The position numbers were made by a program, and so were the translations under genes. A model generated the notes under the pieces. That model was not told the origin of the DNA and ran no database searches. It saw only the letters and a program-made list of their open reading frames with translations. Positions 32,791 to 41,464 of a stretch of DNA of 54,829 nucleotides are shown one piece after another (positions within the stretch are counted from its first letter, which is position 1; each line of letters opens with the position of its first letter). The DNA is from Candidatus Nomurabacteria bacterium (GTDB lineage: Bacteria; Patescibacteriota; Minisyncoccia; Phycocordibacterales; Phycocordibacteraceae), in contig CALRBA010000005.1 in the NCBI GenBank assembly GCA_943353835.1, positions 1 through 54,829 of the forward strand, given 5' to 3'.

Positions 32791-33459
32791 ATGGTCATCA
32801 CGCATCATGGCGGGCAATGCTTCAAGGTTACGTTCGGCGATTTGACGCTCGTTTTTGACCCAATCAGTAAGAATGCGACCCTACCCGCGGTGCGTTTCGG
32901 CGCGGATATCGCGCTCGTCTCGCGCGACCATCCAGACATGAATGGAATAGAAGAAGTGACCTACGGCGAAAAAAAACCGTTCGCTATTACCGGTCCAGGT
33001 GAATATGAGCGACAAGGTGTGGTGATTCATGGGTTTCTTTCTAAAAGCAAATACGGGTTGGGGAAGGGCGAGGAAGAGGCCGTGAATACTATATATAGCG
33101 TCCAGTTAGAGGATATGACGCTGGTGCACCTCGGCGCGCTCGCTGATAATGAGCTATCACACGAAGCGCGCGAGAGCATTGATGAAATAGATGTGCTCTT
33201 CGTGCCGATCGGTGGCGACGGTGTTCTATCTCCGGCGAAGGCGCACGAGCTAGCAGTATCGCTTGAGCCGAAGATTATCGTCCCGATGCACTGGTCCCGC
33301 ATCGGGATGTCCGAAGGGACGCAAGGTATCGGTGTGCCGAAGTCGCTTGAAGCATTTCTAAAAGAAGCCGGGAATGGGAATGAAAAAGTTGATAAGCTCA
33401 CTCTGAAGAAAAAAGATTTAGTTGGCCGAGATGGTAGTATAATAGTAGTAACACAATGA
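32791..33459 (+). CDS. Metallo-beta-lactamase-fold hydrolase (UlaG-like)
   Basis: A 222-aa MBL-fold protein. It begins VITHHGGQCFKVTFGDLTLV FDP, as in UlaG-like lactonases, and has SRDHPDMNG, GPGEYERQGVVIHG, the DVLFVPIGGDG strand and a late histidine in IIVPMHW. The usual HxHxDH is reduced to SRDHPD, so the metal site differs from classic members. Substrate unknown; this subgroup is common in CPR genomes. ATGA overlap with the next gene. Confidence 0.85.
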   Translation: MVITHHGGQCFKVTFGDLTLVFDPISKNATLPAVRFGADIALVSRDHPDMNGIEEVTYGEKKPFAITGPGEYERQGVVIHGFLSKSKYGLGKGEEEAVNTIYSVQLEDMTLVHLGALADNELSHEARESIDEIDVLFVPIGGDGVLSPAKAHELAVSLEPKIIVPMHWSRIGMSEGTQGIGVPKSLEAFLKEAGNGNEKVDKLTLKKKDLVGRDGSIIVVTQ

Positions 33460-33806
33460 AAACTATTTTTGAACATATTGAACACGTAAAAGGGAAGCCA
33501 CATCATATCCGTAAGCGTGTCGCATTTGGCGCGGCCACTATCGGGACGGCGGTTATCGCGCTCGCGTGGCTCGCAGGCTCTCTAGGCACGGGCGCATTCG
33601 CACTAAAGCCAAGCTCATTTGCAGACAACACAGAAGGAGAAATGACTCCTATCGTATCCGAAAGCAGTGATTCTAAAGGTCTTGTCGGCGTCGCAGCGGT
33701 GATCCAGAGCGCGCCGACACAGACGCCGGCGCGCATAGAGATTGTTGATTCGGCCAAGTCAGAGTTATCTACGAAGAAGGCGGAGCAGACGATAATTCCT
33801 TTTTAG
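33456..33806 (+). CDS. Small membrane-anchored hypothetical protein
   Basis: A 116-aa protein with a basic N-terminus (HVKGKPHHIRKR), one membrane helix at about residues 26-47 and a polar Ser/Thr/Pro-rich extracytoplasmic tail. Overlaps the MBL gene by ATGA and ends 26 bases before gyrA. Small proteins with the same HIEHVKGKPHHIRK start are, as I recall, widespread in Parcubacteria; function unknown. Confidence 0.75.
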   Translation: MKTIFEHIEHVKGKPHHIRKRVAFGAATIGTAVIALAWLAGSLGTGAFALKPSSFADNTEGEMTPIVSESSDSKGLVGVAAVIQSAPTQTPARIEIVDSAKSELSTKKAEQTIIPF

Positions 33807-33832
33807 TTCGACCTGGCTCACTATAAATAAAA

Positions 33833-36307
33833 ATGACTTCTAAAGAAACAAAGCGCGATGCGTCAGTAGTGGCAAATATAATAAATCAACCGATTGTCGC
33901 GGAGATGCGCCAGTCCTACATTGACTACGCGATGACCGTCATCACCGCGCGCGCTCTACCGGACGTGCGCGACGGGCTGAAGCCCGTGCATCGCCGTATT
34001 CTATATGCGATGAAGGAACTCGGGCTCTTGCCAGGCGCTAAGTTCCGCAAGTCGGCGCTCGTCGTTGGCGACGTGCTCGGCAAGTATCATCCGCACGGCG
34101 ACATCGCCGTCTATGACTCTATGACCAAGATGGCTCAGGAATTTTCATATCGGTATCCGCTTGTTCTCGGACAAGGAAACTTCGGCTCAATAGACGGCGA
34201 TTCACCGGCGGCGATGCGTTATACCGAGGCGAAGATTTCTAGAATCGCCGATGCTCTCCTCACCGATTTAGATAAAGATACAGTCGTATGGATACCCAAC
34301 TACGACGCGACACGCGATGAGCCGAGAGTCCTTCCAGCGGCGCTACCGAACTTGCTCTTGAACGGCACACTTGGCATCGCGGTGGGCATGGCGACCAACA
34401 TTCCTCCGCACAACCTGCGAGAGGTTGTCTCTGCGACCGTTCATCTTATTGATAATCCTGATGCGACGACGAACGACCTTTTGGAATTCGTGAAGGGTCC
34501 AGATTTTCCGCTCGGCGGTGTTGCGTTCAGTCAAGCGGACATTAAACACGCATACGGGAGCGGGAAGGGGCCGGTCGTGGTGCGCGGAGAAGCAGAGATT
34601 GTTGACGACGGCAAGAAGGATACAAAAATTATCATTACCTCAATCCCGTATCGCGTGAACAAGAGCGAACTCATCTCGCGCATCGCCGATTTAGTACAAG
34701 AGAAGAAGATTGAAGGCATCCGCGATCTGCGTGACGAGTCCACCTCGGATATTCGTGTCGTGGTAGAGCTGAAGGGCACGGCGCATCCGCAGGCAGTTTT
34801 GAATAATCTCTATAAATATACTGAACTTGAGAGCACTTTTCATTACAATATGCTCGCGCTCGTGAACGGCGTGCCGGAGATGCTCTCGCTCTCGGGCATG
34901 TTGGAGCACTTCGTAGCACATCGCCGAGAAGTGGTGAAGCTCCGCACTGAATACGACTTGCGACAAGCAGAAGCGCGCGAACACATTCTTCTCGGACTCT
35001 CCATAGCTCTTGACCACATTGACGAAGTCATCGCGATTATCAAGAAGTCTGTTGACATTCCTTCTGCAAGTCTCGCGCTTCAAAAGAAGTTCAAATTTTC
35101 CGTATTGCAGGCGACGGCGATTCTGGAAATGCGTCTCTCCAAGCTCGCTGGGCTGGAGAGAAAGAAGATTGAAGACGAACTTTCAGAGATACAGGCGCTT
35201 ATCAAGACGTTAAAAACAATTCTTTCGTCGGCTAAAAATATCCTTGTCGTTGTTAAAAAAGAGTTAATAGAACTTGGCGAGAAATACGGCGACGATAGAC
35301 GTACAAGAATCGTGAAAGGCGGTGTGCAGAATATTTCTGCAGAAGACCTCGTACCGGACGAGGATTCAATGCTTGTGTTGACCCAGGGCGGATACGTGAA
35401 GCGAACGAATCCATCTGAATACAAGGTACAGAAGCGCGGAGGAGTCGGCGTTGTGGACATCGCGACTAAAGAAGAGGATATCGTAACACATTTCTTGGTA
35501 GCGAATGCTCACAGCGACCTTCTATTCTTTACAAACTTCGGTAAAGTGTACAAACTTAAGATGTTTGAGATACCGGAAGGGAAGCGCGCGACCAAGGGTA
35601 AAAGCATTATGAATTTCCTCCCGCTCTCGGGCGAAGAGTCTGTAACAAGCGTTCTGGAGGTGCCCAAAACTGATAAAGAGCGCGCCACGCGGAATGCATC
35701 ATCCGTAGTATTCGTGACGGAGGCTGGAGCGGTAAAGAGGGTATCAGCAAGGAGTTTTGCCGACGTGCGCCGTTCAGGAATCATCGCGATTAATTTGAAG
35801 AAAAGCGACACTCTCGTCTCCGCGCACCTCGCCGGCGATGGCGACACGGTATCTATAGTCACCGCGAAAGGGCAGAGTATCCGTTTTGAAACAGAAGATG
35901 TCCGTGAGATGGGCCGCACAGCCGGCGGGGTGCGTGGAATGAGCGTGAAAAAAGGCGACCGCGTCGTCTCGGCTGAAGTCATCCCCGCGTCGGCAAAGGA
36001 TGCCTCGCTTCTGGTGATTATGAGCAAGGGCTACGGCAAGCGCACAAAACTTTCTGAATACAAGGTACAAGGTCGCGGAGGCTCCGGTATTAAGACAGCC
36101 GCCGTGACACCGAAGACCGGTGAGGTCATCGGCGCGCGGGTGGTATTCGGTAATGTTGAAGGCGAGGAGCTTGTCGTAGTTTCTAAAAAGGGTCAGGTGA
36201 TACGCACCTCGGTCGCTTCAATATCGCTTCTTTCTCGCGCGACACAGGGCGTCCGTGTGATGAAGCTCTACCCCGGCGACTCTATAGCAAGCATGGTAGC
36301 GTTGTAA
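33833..36307 (+). CDS. gyrA: DNA gyrase subunit A
   Basis: An 824-aa type II topoisomerase subunit. Catalytic Tyr130 is in [23 protein letters not shown] and [14 protein letters not shown] are the quinolone-region motifs. The C-terminal six-bladed pinwheel runs from about residue 510. The GyrA box is QKRGGVG, with V where K or R is usual. The protein ends [14 protein letters not shown]; a second copy of this tail lies beyond the RAYT at 37054-37098, and the original terminator is now beyond that copy. Confidence 0.97.
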   Translation: MTSKETKRDASVVANIINQPIVAEMRQSYIDYAMTVITARALPDVRDGLKPVHRRILYAMKELGLLPGAKFRKSALVVGDVLGKYHPHGDIAVYDSMTKMAQEFSYRYPLVLGQGNFGSIDGDSPAAMRYTEAKISRIADALLTDLDKDTVVWIPNYDATRDEPRVLPAALPNLLLNGTLGIAVGMATNIPPHNLREVVSATVHLIDNPDATTNDLLEFVKGPDFPLGGVAFSQADIKHAYGSGKGPVVVRGEAEIVDDGKKDTKIIITSIPYRVNKSELISRIADLVQEKKIEGIRDLRDESTSDIRVVVELKGTAHPQAVLNNLYKYTELESTFHYNMLALVNGVPEMLSLSGMLEHFVAHRREVVKLRTEYDLRQAEAREHILLGLSIALDHIDEVIAIIKKSVDIPSASLALQKKFKFSVLQATAILEMRLSKLAGLERKKIEDELSEIQALIKTLKTILSSAKNILVVVKKELIELGEKYGDDRRTRIVKGGVQNISAEDLVPDEDSMLVLTQGGYVKRTNPSEYKVQKRGGVGVVDIATKEEDIVTHFLVANAHSDLLFFTNFGKVYKLKMFEIPEGKRATKGKSIMNFLPLSGEESVTSVLEVPKTDKERATRNASSVVFVTEAGAVKRVSARSFADVRRSGIIAINLKKSDTLVSAHLAGDGDTVSIVTAKGQSIRFETEDVREMGRTAGGVRGMSVKKGDRVVSAEVIPASAKDASLLVIMSKGYGKRTKLSEYKVQGRGGSGIKTAAVTPKTGEVIGARVVFGNVEGEELVVVSKKGQVIRTSVASISLLSRATQGVRVMKLYPGDSIASMVAL

Positions 36308-36320
36308 AGTACTATTGTTA

Positions 36321-36337
36321 ACAAGGTTTAACCTTGT
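36321..36337. repeat. REP palindrome ACAAGGTTTAACCTTGT upstream of the RAYT
   Basis: One of two copies bracketing the RAYT gene; identical over 24 nt to the copy inside tsaD. Confidence 0.9.
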
Positions 36338-36346
36338 CCCAATTTG

Positions 36347-36363
36347 GCCTTATAATATAAGGC
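36347..36363 (+). promoter_or_regulatory. RAYT promoter within a 17-bp palindrome
   Basis: Perfect palindrome GCCTTATAATATAAGGC with TATAAT (36351-36356) at its centre, ten bases before the RAYT ATG. It could be an operator for self-control or a structured recognition site. Confidence 0.6.
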
Positions 36364-36366
36364 GGT

Positions 36367-37044
36367 ATGACACGCTCAATAATTATTGCTCCAGACGAGT
36401 TCTACCACGTCTATAACCGCGGTGTTGAAAAACGAAAGGTGTTTTTATCGCGCACGGATTACGACCGCTTTGTAGCACTTCTGTATCTTGCAAATCAGAC
36501 TGAGCCCGCCGATCTTAAATACCAAGGAAAATCATTTTCTGAAATCACAGAAAACCGAGCAGGTGAACCACTCGTTGCGATTGTTGCTTATTGCATGATG
36601 CCGAACCACTTTCATTTGTTGTTGCGCGAAGTGATTGATGGTGGGGTAGCTCGCTTTATGCAGAAGCTCACAACCGGCTACACGATGTATTTCAACAAGC
36701 GTAATGAACGAAGAGGCGCACTATTCGAGGGAACCTATAAGGCCAAGCACGCTGAGGAAGATCGGTATTTACGTTATTTGATTTCATATATTCATCTTAA
36801 TCCAGTAAAACTTTTGGACCGCGAATGGAAGACGAATGGAATACGAGATCGCGACGGCGCAGAGCGTTTCCTTGAGAAGTATGAATATTCTAGCTATCTC
36901 GATTATTTCTATTTCGACAAGATTCGACCGCAGAAGAAAATAATCGAACAAGAAATAGGACTCGAACTTTTTGAATCATCGGGAGATTTTAAGCAATGCA
37001 CCACAGAATGGCTTACTTACAGCACAGAACAGAACAAGGTTTAA
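36367..37044 (+). CDS. REP-associated tyrosine transposase (RAYT), second lineage
   Basis: A 225-aa Y1/HUH transposase. YHVYNRGVEKRKVFLS at the N-terminus, MPNHFHLLL metal site, LRYLISYIHLNPVKL with the catalytic tyrosine region. The last codons and stop (QNKV-stop) are made by the right-hand REP palindrome, so the gene and REPs behave as one unit. It is inserted between gyrA and a displaced gyrA tail. Five copies of its REP type occur in the window. Intact and probably active or recently active. Confidence 0.93.
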   Translation: MTRSIIIAPDEFYHVYNRGVEKRKVFLSRTDYDRFVALLYLANQTEPADLKYQGKSFSEITENRAGEPLVAIVAYCMMPNHFHLLLREVIDGGVARFMQKLTTGYTMYFNKRNERRGALFEGTYKAKHAEEDRYLRYLISYIHLNPVKLLDREWKTNGIRDRDGAERFLEKYEYSSYLDYFYFDKIRPQKKIIEQEIGLELFESSGDFKQCTTEWLTYSTEQNKV

Positions 37045-37050
37045 CCTTGT
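37034..37050. repeat. REP palindrome ACAAGGTTTAACCTTGT at the RAYT 3' end
   Basis: Supplies the stop codon of the RAYT; same 17-nt core as the left-hand copy. Confidence 0.9.
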
Positions 37051-37053
37051 TTA

Positions 37054-37098
37054 AAAAACTACCAAGGCGACTCCATCGCAAGCATGGTCGCACTATAA
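37054..37098 (+). pseudogene. Displaced duplicate of the gyrA 3' end
   Basis: Reads [14 protein letters not shown]-stop, against [14 protein letters not shown]-stop in gyrA: 12 of 14 residues the same. Differences within [10 protein letters not shown] are all synonymous (TCT/TCC, ATA/ATC, GTA/GTC, GCG/GCA, TTG/CTA). No start; a relic of a target duplication or tail replacement when the RAYT unit arrived. Confidence 0.85.
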
Positions 37099-37112
37099 AT
37101 AGTGTTGATTGC

Positions 37113-37140
37113 GCGGTCGCCAGAGGCGACCGCATGTTAT
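37113..37140 (+). terminator. Terminator, probably the ancestral gyrA one
   Basis: Perfect stem GCGGTCGCC-AGA-GGCGACCGC followed by ATGTTATTTT. Confidence 0.75.
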
Positions 37141-37149
37141 TTTATAGGT

Positions 37150-37686
37150 ATGACTGCGCATTTCAGTTCTCCGCATGAGAATGTCCTCCAACTCGGCCTG
37201 CGAGAGGGAATGAAGGTCGGCGACTTCGGCGCAGGTTCGGGACACTACACGCGCGTTGCAGCTGCTATTGTAGGACACGGTGGAAAGGCGTATGCGATAG
37301 ATGTGCAGGAAGATATTCTAAAACATCTGAAGCTTAATTCGCACGAACATCATCAGAGAATTATTGAAGCAATCTGGGGCGATATTGAGAAACTTGGAGG
37401 GACGCACCTGCGTGAAGCGTCTCTAGACGCCGTAATTCTAGCCAACACCATCTTCCAGATTAACAACAGAGACGGACTTATAGGAGAGATAAAACGAGTT
37501 CTTAAGCCGGGAGGGAAATTTATGCTTATTGATTGGGCCGGCAGTTACGGAGGCATGGGCCCGACTCCGGAGAGAGTCGTTACCGAACACGACGCTGAAG
37601 CCCTTTTTATTAACAACGGTTTCCATAAGGTTAAGTCGTTCCGCGCTGGTCCGCACCATTACGGCGTTATATTTACCTCGCCATGA
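37150..37686 (+). CDS. Class I SAM-dependent methyltransferase
   Basis: A 178-aa Rossmann methyltransferase of the UbiE/Methyltransf_11 type: motif I KVGDFGAGSGHYTRVAAAIV, acidic loop AYAIDVQE, motif IV LDAVILANTIFQI, and VLKPGGKFMLIDW. The start at 37150 follows the gyrA terminator; an earlier in-frame ATG at 37102 lies in the hairpin. Overlaps the next gene by ATGA. Substrate unknown. Confidence 0.87.
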   Translation: MTAHFSSPHENVLQLGLREGMKVGDFGAGSGHYTRVAAAIVGHGGKAYAIDVQEDILKHLKLNSHEHHQRIIEAIWGDIEKLGGTHLREASLDAVILANTIFQINNRDGLIGEIKRVLKPGGKFMLIDWAGSYGGMGPTPERVVTEHDAEALFINNGFHKVKSFRAGPHHYGVIFTSP

Positions 37687-38981
37687 AAATGTCACTCTTT
37701 CAGGTAATTTTAATCGGCGTTTTCGGTTTTGGCGCATTAATAGGTTTATTCGTTTTCGCAACGTATACCGGCAGTGGCGGAAAAGAAGAAATCGGTTCGG
37801 TCGTTATCTGGGGCATCCTGTCAGAGGATGATATGCGGGTGACGATTACAACTATCGGACAAACGAATACCAACTTAAAGAGCGTTTCGTATGTGCAAAA
37901 AAATCCGGCAACTCTCGCATCCGATTTAGCATCAGCGATAGCGACAGGAGCGTCGCCTGACCTAATACTCGCCTCGCAGGAAGACATATTAACTCTCGCG
38001 AAATTCATAACTCCAATATCATTTGGCACTCTATCCATCAATACGTTCACGAACACATTTATAGAAGGAGCAGGAGCCTTCTCCTCACAGGGCGGATATT
38101 ACGGAGTACCGTTTCTGGTTGACCCGCTTGTACTCTTTTATAATCGTTCAATTCTTTCAAGTAACGGAATCGCGAAGCCTCCTGCAACGTGGGAAGAGTT
38201 AACTGGCCTTGTTTCGAGTGTCGCGATTCTCACGCCGACACGGCAGATTAAACAAGGATTAATTGCTCTCGGCACATACAACAATGTCAATAATGCCAGA
38301 GGAATATTGTCGTCTCTTTTCTTTCAGACTGGCGTACCCATATCGTCTTATTCTTCAAACGGATTATTGTCCGCCAATCTCGGGTCTACGGCAGACGGCG
38401 GTGTGCCGGCGGGAGAGGCTGTGCTCGGCTTCTATATGCAATTCGCCGACCCGTCAAAGGTCTCGTATACGTGGAATGCGTCACTGCCGAATTCCAGACA
38501 AATGTTCCTCGTCGGTGATCTCGCGCTCTATCTTGGGTACGCGTCAGAGGCGCGCTATCTACGCGCCGCCAATCCAAATCTTAATTTCAATGTCGCATTA
38601 CTGCCACAGAGAGCGACCGCACAAGTGAAGAATGTGTACGGGCACATTTATTCGTTTATGATTCCGCGCGGAGCAAAGAATGGTACAGGAGCATACCAAG
38701 TTGCCGTTATTCTCTCCAATTCTGCCGAGCAATCTATCGCCGCCGGCGCGACAGGACTCGCGCCGGTCAACCTGAATGTGCTCGCGACTACTCCGATAGA
38801 CCCTGTCGCCACAGTCGCGTATTCAGAAGCTCTTTATACTCGCGGATGGCTGTCCCCAGCTTCTGGCGACACGGACGTTATCTTCTCTAGTATGATTAAT
38901 AATGTGATAAGCGGAAGATTGACGTTGGAAAACGCGCTCGGCTCCGCCGAGCGCGCCCTAACCGCACTCCTCCAACAATAA
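37683..38981 (+). CDS. Extracellular solute-binding protein (family 1-like)
   Basis: A 432-aa exported protein with an N-terminal membrane anchor (residues 8-28), no lipobox cysteine, and a periplasmic-binding-protein fold: VVIWGILSEDDM, ATGASPDLILASQEDIL, YYGVPFLVDPLVLFYNRSIL, PPATWEELTGLVS. It resembles maltose-type binding proteins. No ABC permease or ATPase is next to it; instead the pilin-like array follows two bases later, so it may act with that system (inference). Confidence 0.87.
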   Translation: MKMSLFQVILIGVFGFGALIGLFVFATYTGSGGKEEIGSVVIWGILSEDDMRVTITTIGQTNTNLKSVSYVQKNPATLASDLASAIATGASPDLILASQEDILTLAKFITPISFGTLSINTFTNTFIEGAGAFSSQGGYYGVPFLVDPLVLFYNRSILSSNGIAKPPATWEELTGLVSSVAILTPTRQIKQGLIALGTYNNVNNARGILSSLFFQTGVPISSYSSNGLLSANLGSTADGGVPAGEAVLGFYMQFADPSKVSYTWNASLPNSRQMFLVGDLALYLGYASEARYLRAANPNLNFNVALLPQRATAQVKNVYGHIYSFMIPRGAKNGTGAYQVAVILSNSAEQSIAAGATGLAPVNLNVLATTPIDPVATVAYSEALYTRGWLSPASGDTDVIFSSMINNVISGRLTLENALGSAERALTALLQQ

Positions 38982-38982
38982 T

Positions 38983-39606
38983 ATGCGCACTTTTGTCATC
39001 GCCACGCTCTTCTTCGTATCCATCTCCCTCGCGCCTGCGGCGCTCGCTGCGCCCTTAATAACTTGTGCAACCTTGCAAACAGGGGCTAACTGCACCACAG
39101 CCGCAGGGGCAACTGGCATCTGCGATGCATCTAGCGTCTGTCAACAAAATGTAAATGGCGGCGTCACTTGTGCCTTATATGGTCAAGGGGCGGTGTGTAG
39201 GAATGCCGGAGTGAGTGGCACATGCAATGCGAATAATATCTGTCAGCCTGCCACACAAGGCGGAACGCAACAAGGTACTGGAGAGATCAATCAGGTACAA
39301 ACCGGTTCCAGAAGTACTAATACCGGTCCCATCACTCTTATCAACCCGCTCAAGGGCGGTGGGAATCTACAAAGCTTCCTTCTTAATATTCTGGATTTCG
39401 TAATACAAATCGGCGGTGTTATCGTCGTTCTGATGCTCATCTTCGTCGGCTACAAGTTCGTCGCGGCCCAGGGCGAGCCTGCGAAGATTACCGAAGCGCG
39501 TTCCGCGCTCCTCTGGACTGTCGTCGGCGCCCTCATACTTCTAGGCTCCAAGGCGATAGCCATCGGTATAGAAGCTACGGTGAAGGCATTATCAGTCGGC
39601 GGTTGA
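38983..39606 (+). CDS. Pilin-like (VirB2/TrbC-type) membrane protein 1 with two Cys modules
   Basis: A 207-aa protein. Signal peptide about residues 1-23 (PAALAAP). The ectodomain has two repeated four-cysteine modules: C28-C37-C47-C53 and C63-C72-C81-C87, with nearly the same spacing. After a Gly/Thr-rich linker come two helices (about 135-162 and 174-198) separated by a short charged loop, the VirB2/TrbC layout. First of six related genes; follows the solute-binding gene by one base. Probably an exported surface or pilus subunit. Confidence 0.75.
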   Translation: MRTFVIATLFFVSISLAPAALAAPLITCATLQTGANCTTAAGATGICDASSVCQQNVNGGVTCALYGQGAVCRNAGVSGTCNANNICQPATQGGTQQGTGEINQVQTGSRSTNTGPITLINPLKGGGNLQSFLLNILDFVIQIGGVIVVLMLIFVGYKFVAAQGEPAKITEARSALLWTVVGALILLGSKAIAIGIEATVKALSVGG

Positions 39607-39607
39607 T

Positions 39608-39871
39608 ATGACGTTCAAACAATTTATCGGCACCGGCGATACCGGCATCATCGGTATAATAAATACTGTCATTGTGCCGGTAATCTTCGCACTCGCATTC
39701 CTCGTATTTATTTGGGGCGTATTTAAGTTTGTCGCGAACGCCGGAGACGAGACGAAACGTGCTGAAGGACGCCAGTTTATTCTCTGGGGTCTACTCGGTA
39801 TAGTGGTACTCTTCTCGGTCTGGGGGTTCGTGAACCTGTTGTTATCCACTCTCGGCATAATGCCTTCTTAA
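39608..39871 (+). CDS. Pilin-like membrane protein 2
   Basis: An 87-aa two-helix protein: VPVIFALAFLVFIWGVFKFV, loop NAGDETKRAEGRQFILWG, second helix LLGIVVLFSVWGFVNLLLS. No signal peptide or ectodomain, so it is the minimal form of the family. One base after gene 1. Confidence 0.78.
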   Translation: MTFKQFIGTGDTGIIGIINTVIVPVIFALAFLVFIWGVFKFVANAGDETKRAEGRQFILWGLLGIVVLFSVWGFVNLLLSTLGIMPS

Positions 39872-39879
39872 TGATGTGT

Positions 39880-39885
39880 CATACT
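39880..39885 (+). promoter_or_regulatory. -10 box of pilin-like gene 3
   Basis: Extended -10 TGTCATACT, eight nucleotides before the ATG at 39894. Confidence 0.5.
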
Positions 39886-39893
39886 TACCATAT

Positions 39894-40361
39894 ATGAAAA
39901 TTTTCACACGCTTCGCTGTCGTTCTAGCAACTTCAATAATGCTCATCGCTCCGTCCATAGCGTTCGCACAGACTCAAATATATTCCGACTCAAGAGGCAA
40001 CTTTCAGTACAACAGTCCCAACTTCTCCATCGGCTTCGGGAGCGGGGCCGGTATGGGAGGACAGTTCGCCTGCGGAGCGAGCAATATCTGCAGAGTTGCG
40101 TCCACCATTCTCTACATTATCAATAATGTCCTCGTACCGGTCCTCTTCGCGCTAGCCTTCATCGTCTTCCTTTACGGCATTGTCTCCAAATATATCTTCT
40201 CTCACGGCGATGAAACGAAGGTGGCGGAGGGGCACAAACTAATCCTGTGGGGCATCGTTGCTTTCGTGGTGATGATATCGCTCTGGGGACTCGTAAACGT
40301 CGTCGCGAACACACTCGGTCTCTACGGCATCGGGGCGCCGCCGACCCCGCGCTCATATTAA
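39894..40361 (+). CDS. Pilin-like membrane protein 3
   Basis: A 155-aa protein. Signal peptide ending IAFAQ (about residue 26), a short glycine-rich ectodomain with ACGASNIC, then helices VLVPVLFALAFIVFLYG and ILWGIVAFVVMISLWGLVNV joined by the loop SHGDETKVAEGHK. The start at 39894 is preferred to 39876 because of the signal peptide and the -10 box. Confidence 0.78.
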   Translation: MKIFTRFAVVLATSIMLIAPSIAFAQTQIYSDSRGNFQYNSPNFSIGFGSGAGMGGQFACGASNICRVASTILYIINNVLVPVLFALAFIVFLYGIVSKYIFSHGDETKVAEGHKLILWGIVAFVVMISLWGLVNVVANTLGLYGIGAPPTPRSY

Positions 40362-40407
40362 GTCGCACTTTAATAGACAATTGCACGACATAATTTTGCT
40401 AAATCAT
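40362..40407 (+). promoter_or_regulatory. Shared promoter region, copy 1 (pilin-like gene 4)
   Basis: This 46-nt stretch ends at the ATG and aligns without gaps to 41041-41086 (35 of 46 identical). It contains GACATAAT (-10 CATAAT at 40388-40393) and starts with GTCGC. Confidence 0.6.
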
Positions 40408-40926
40408 ATGAAAAAATTCTCTCGATACGGAGCACTCCTCATTTTGCTTGCATCTTTTAGCGCACCAATACTCGCGAGCGCCCAGAATAGTGACGGATGT
40501 AGTTCAACGGGCCCTTCCTGCACGAACAGTGGCGGATACAGAGGGAGCTGTGCAGAAAGTCCAGACACCGGATATTTTTATTGCAAGCCAGACATTCTCA
40601 GACCTCAAACATCTGGTTCAAGCGGTGGAAGTGGGGGCATCAACATTAATGTCATCAAGCCATATTCAGACAGCATCATAGGCATCATCAACAGCATCTT
40701 CGTGCCTGTTTTAATGGCCATCGCCTTTATTGTCTTCCTCTGGGGCGTCTTCAAGTACTTCATTTGGAACAAAGAGAGCGAGTCTGAGAAGATGGAAGGC
40801 CGTAAGTTCGCCATGTGGGGCATCATCGGCTTTGTTATCATCTTATCAGTGTGGGGACTGGTAAATATCCTGATGGGTGCGTTAAATCTGCAGGGCGGTA
40901 AACCACCTCCTTTTCCAAAGATATAA
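40408..40926 (+). CDS. Pilin-like membrane protein 4 with one Cys module
   Basis: A 172-aa protein with a signal peptide ending ASAQ (about residue 26), one four-cysteine module (C31, C38, C48, C59) like those of member 1, a Gly/Ser linker, and the two-helix domain: SIFVPVLMAIAFIVFLWGVF, loop KESESEKMEGRKFAMWG, helix IIGFVIILSVWGLVNILMG. It has a promoter similar to that of gene 5. Confidence 0.78.
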   Translation: MKKFSRYGALLILLASFSAPILASAQNSDGCSSTGPSCTNSGGYRGSCAESPDTGYFYCKPDILRPQTSGSSGGSGGININVIKPYSDSIIGIINSIFVPVLMAIAFIVFLWGVFKYFIWNKESESEKMEGRKFAMWGIIGFVIILSVWGLVNILMGALNLQGGKPPPFPKI

Positions 40927-41040
40927 TCCGTCCTTCCCTTATGAAGTCCCGATGCGGGATATCCACACATTTTTCGCAGGGCGCGTTGACTAGCCGAGCA
41001 GAGAAGCTATAATTAACCCATTATCCACTTAATAAATTCG

Positions 41041-41086
41041 GTCGCGTTTCAATGGACATTTACGCGACATGATTTTGTAAAATCAC
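41041..41086 (+). promoter_or_regulatory. Shared promoter region, copy 2 (pilin-like gene 5)
   Basis: Matches 40362-40407 at 35 of 46 positions. It also holds the inverted repeat GTCGCGT / ACGCGAC (41041-41047, 41062-41068), a possible operator. A further TATAAT lies at about 41010-41015. Confidence 0.6.
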
Positions 41087-41464
41087 ATGAAAAAAGCACT
41101 CGCAATCACCGCAGGGACACTTACGGCATTCGCTCTGCCACTTGTCTCGTTCGCTCAGACGATCACCAACGTTCAGTCTGCTGGCTCGCTCATTATCAAT
41201 ACAATCAATAACGTGCTCGTGCCTGTCCTCTTCGCAGTAGCCTTCATCGTCTTCCTCTGGGGCGCGTTCAAGACATTTATTCTCGGTCAAGGTTCTGATG
41301 AATCAAAGGAAGCTGGTAAGAGCCTGATGCTCTGGGGCATCATTGGCTTCTTCGTGATGGTCTCTATCTGGGGCCTCGTGAACATCCTCACAGGTACGGT
41401 TAACTTCGGCAACAACGCCGGACCTACGGGCGGTACTCCTGGAGCAGGCGTTCAAATAAGATAA
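41087..41464 (+). CDS. Pilin-like membrane protein 5
   Basis: A 125-aa protein with a signal peptide ending VSFAQ (about residue 23), no cysteines, helices VLVPVLFAVAFIVFLWGAFK and MLWGIIGFFVMVSIWGLVNI joined by GQGSDESKEAGKS, and a Gly/Thr-rich tail. The stop abuts the ATG of gene 6. Confidence 0.78.
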   Translation: MKKALAITAGTLTAFALPLVSFAQTITNVQSAGSLIINTINNVLVPVLFAVAFIVFLWGAFKTFILGQGSDESKEAGKSLMLWGIIGFFVMVSIWGLVNILTGTVNFGNNAGPTGGTPGAGVQIR

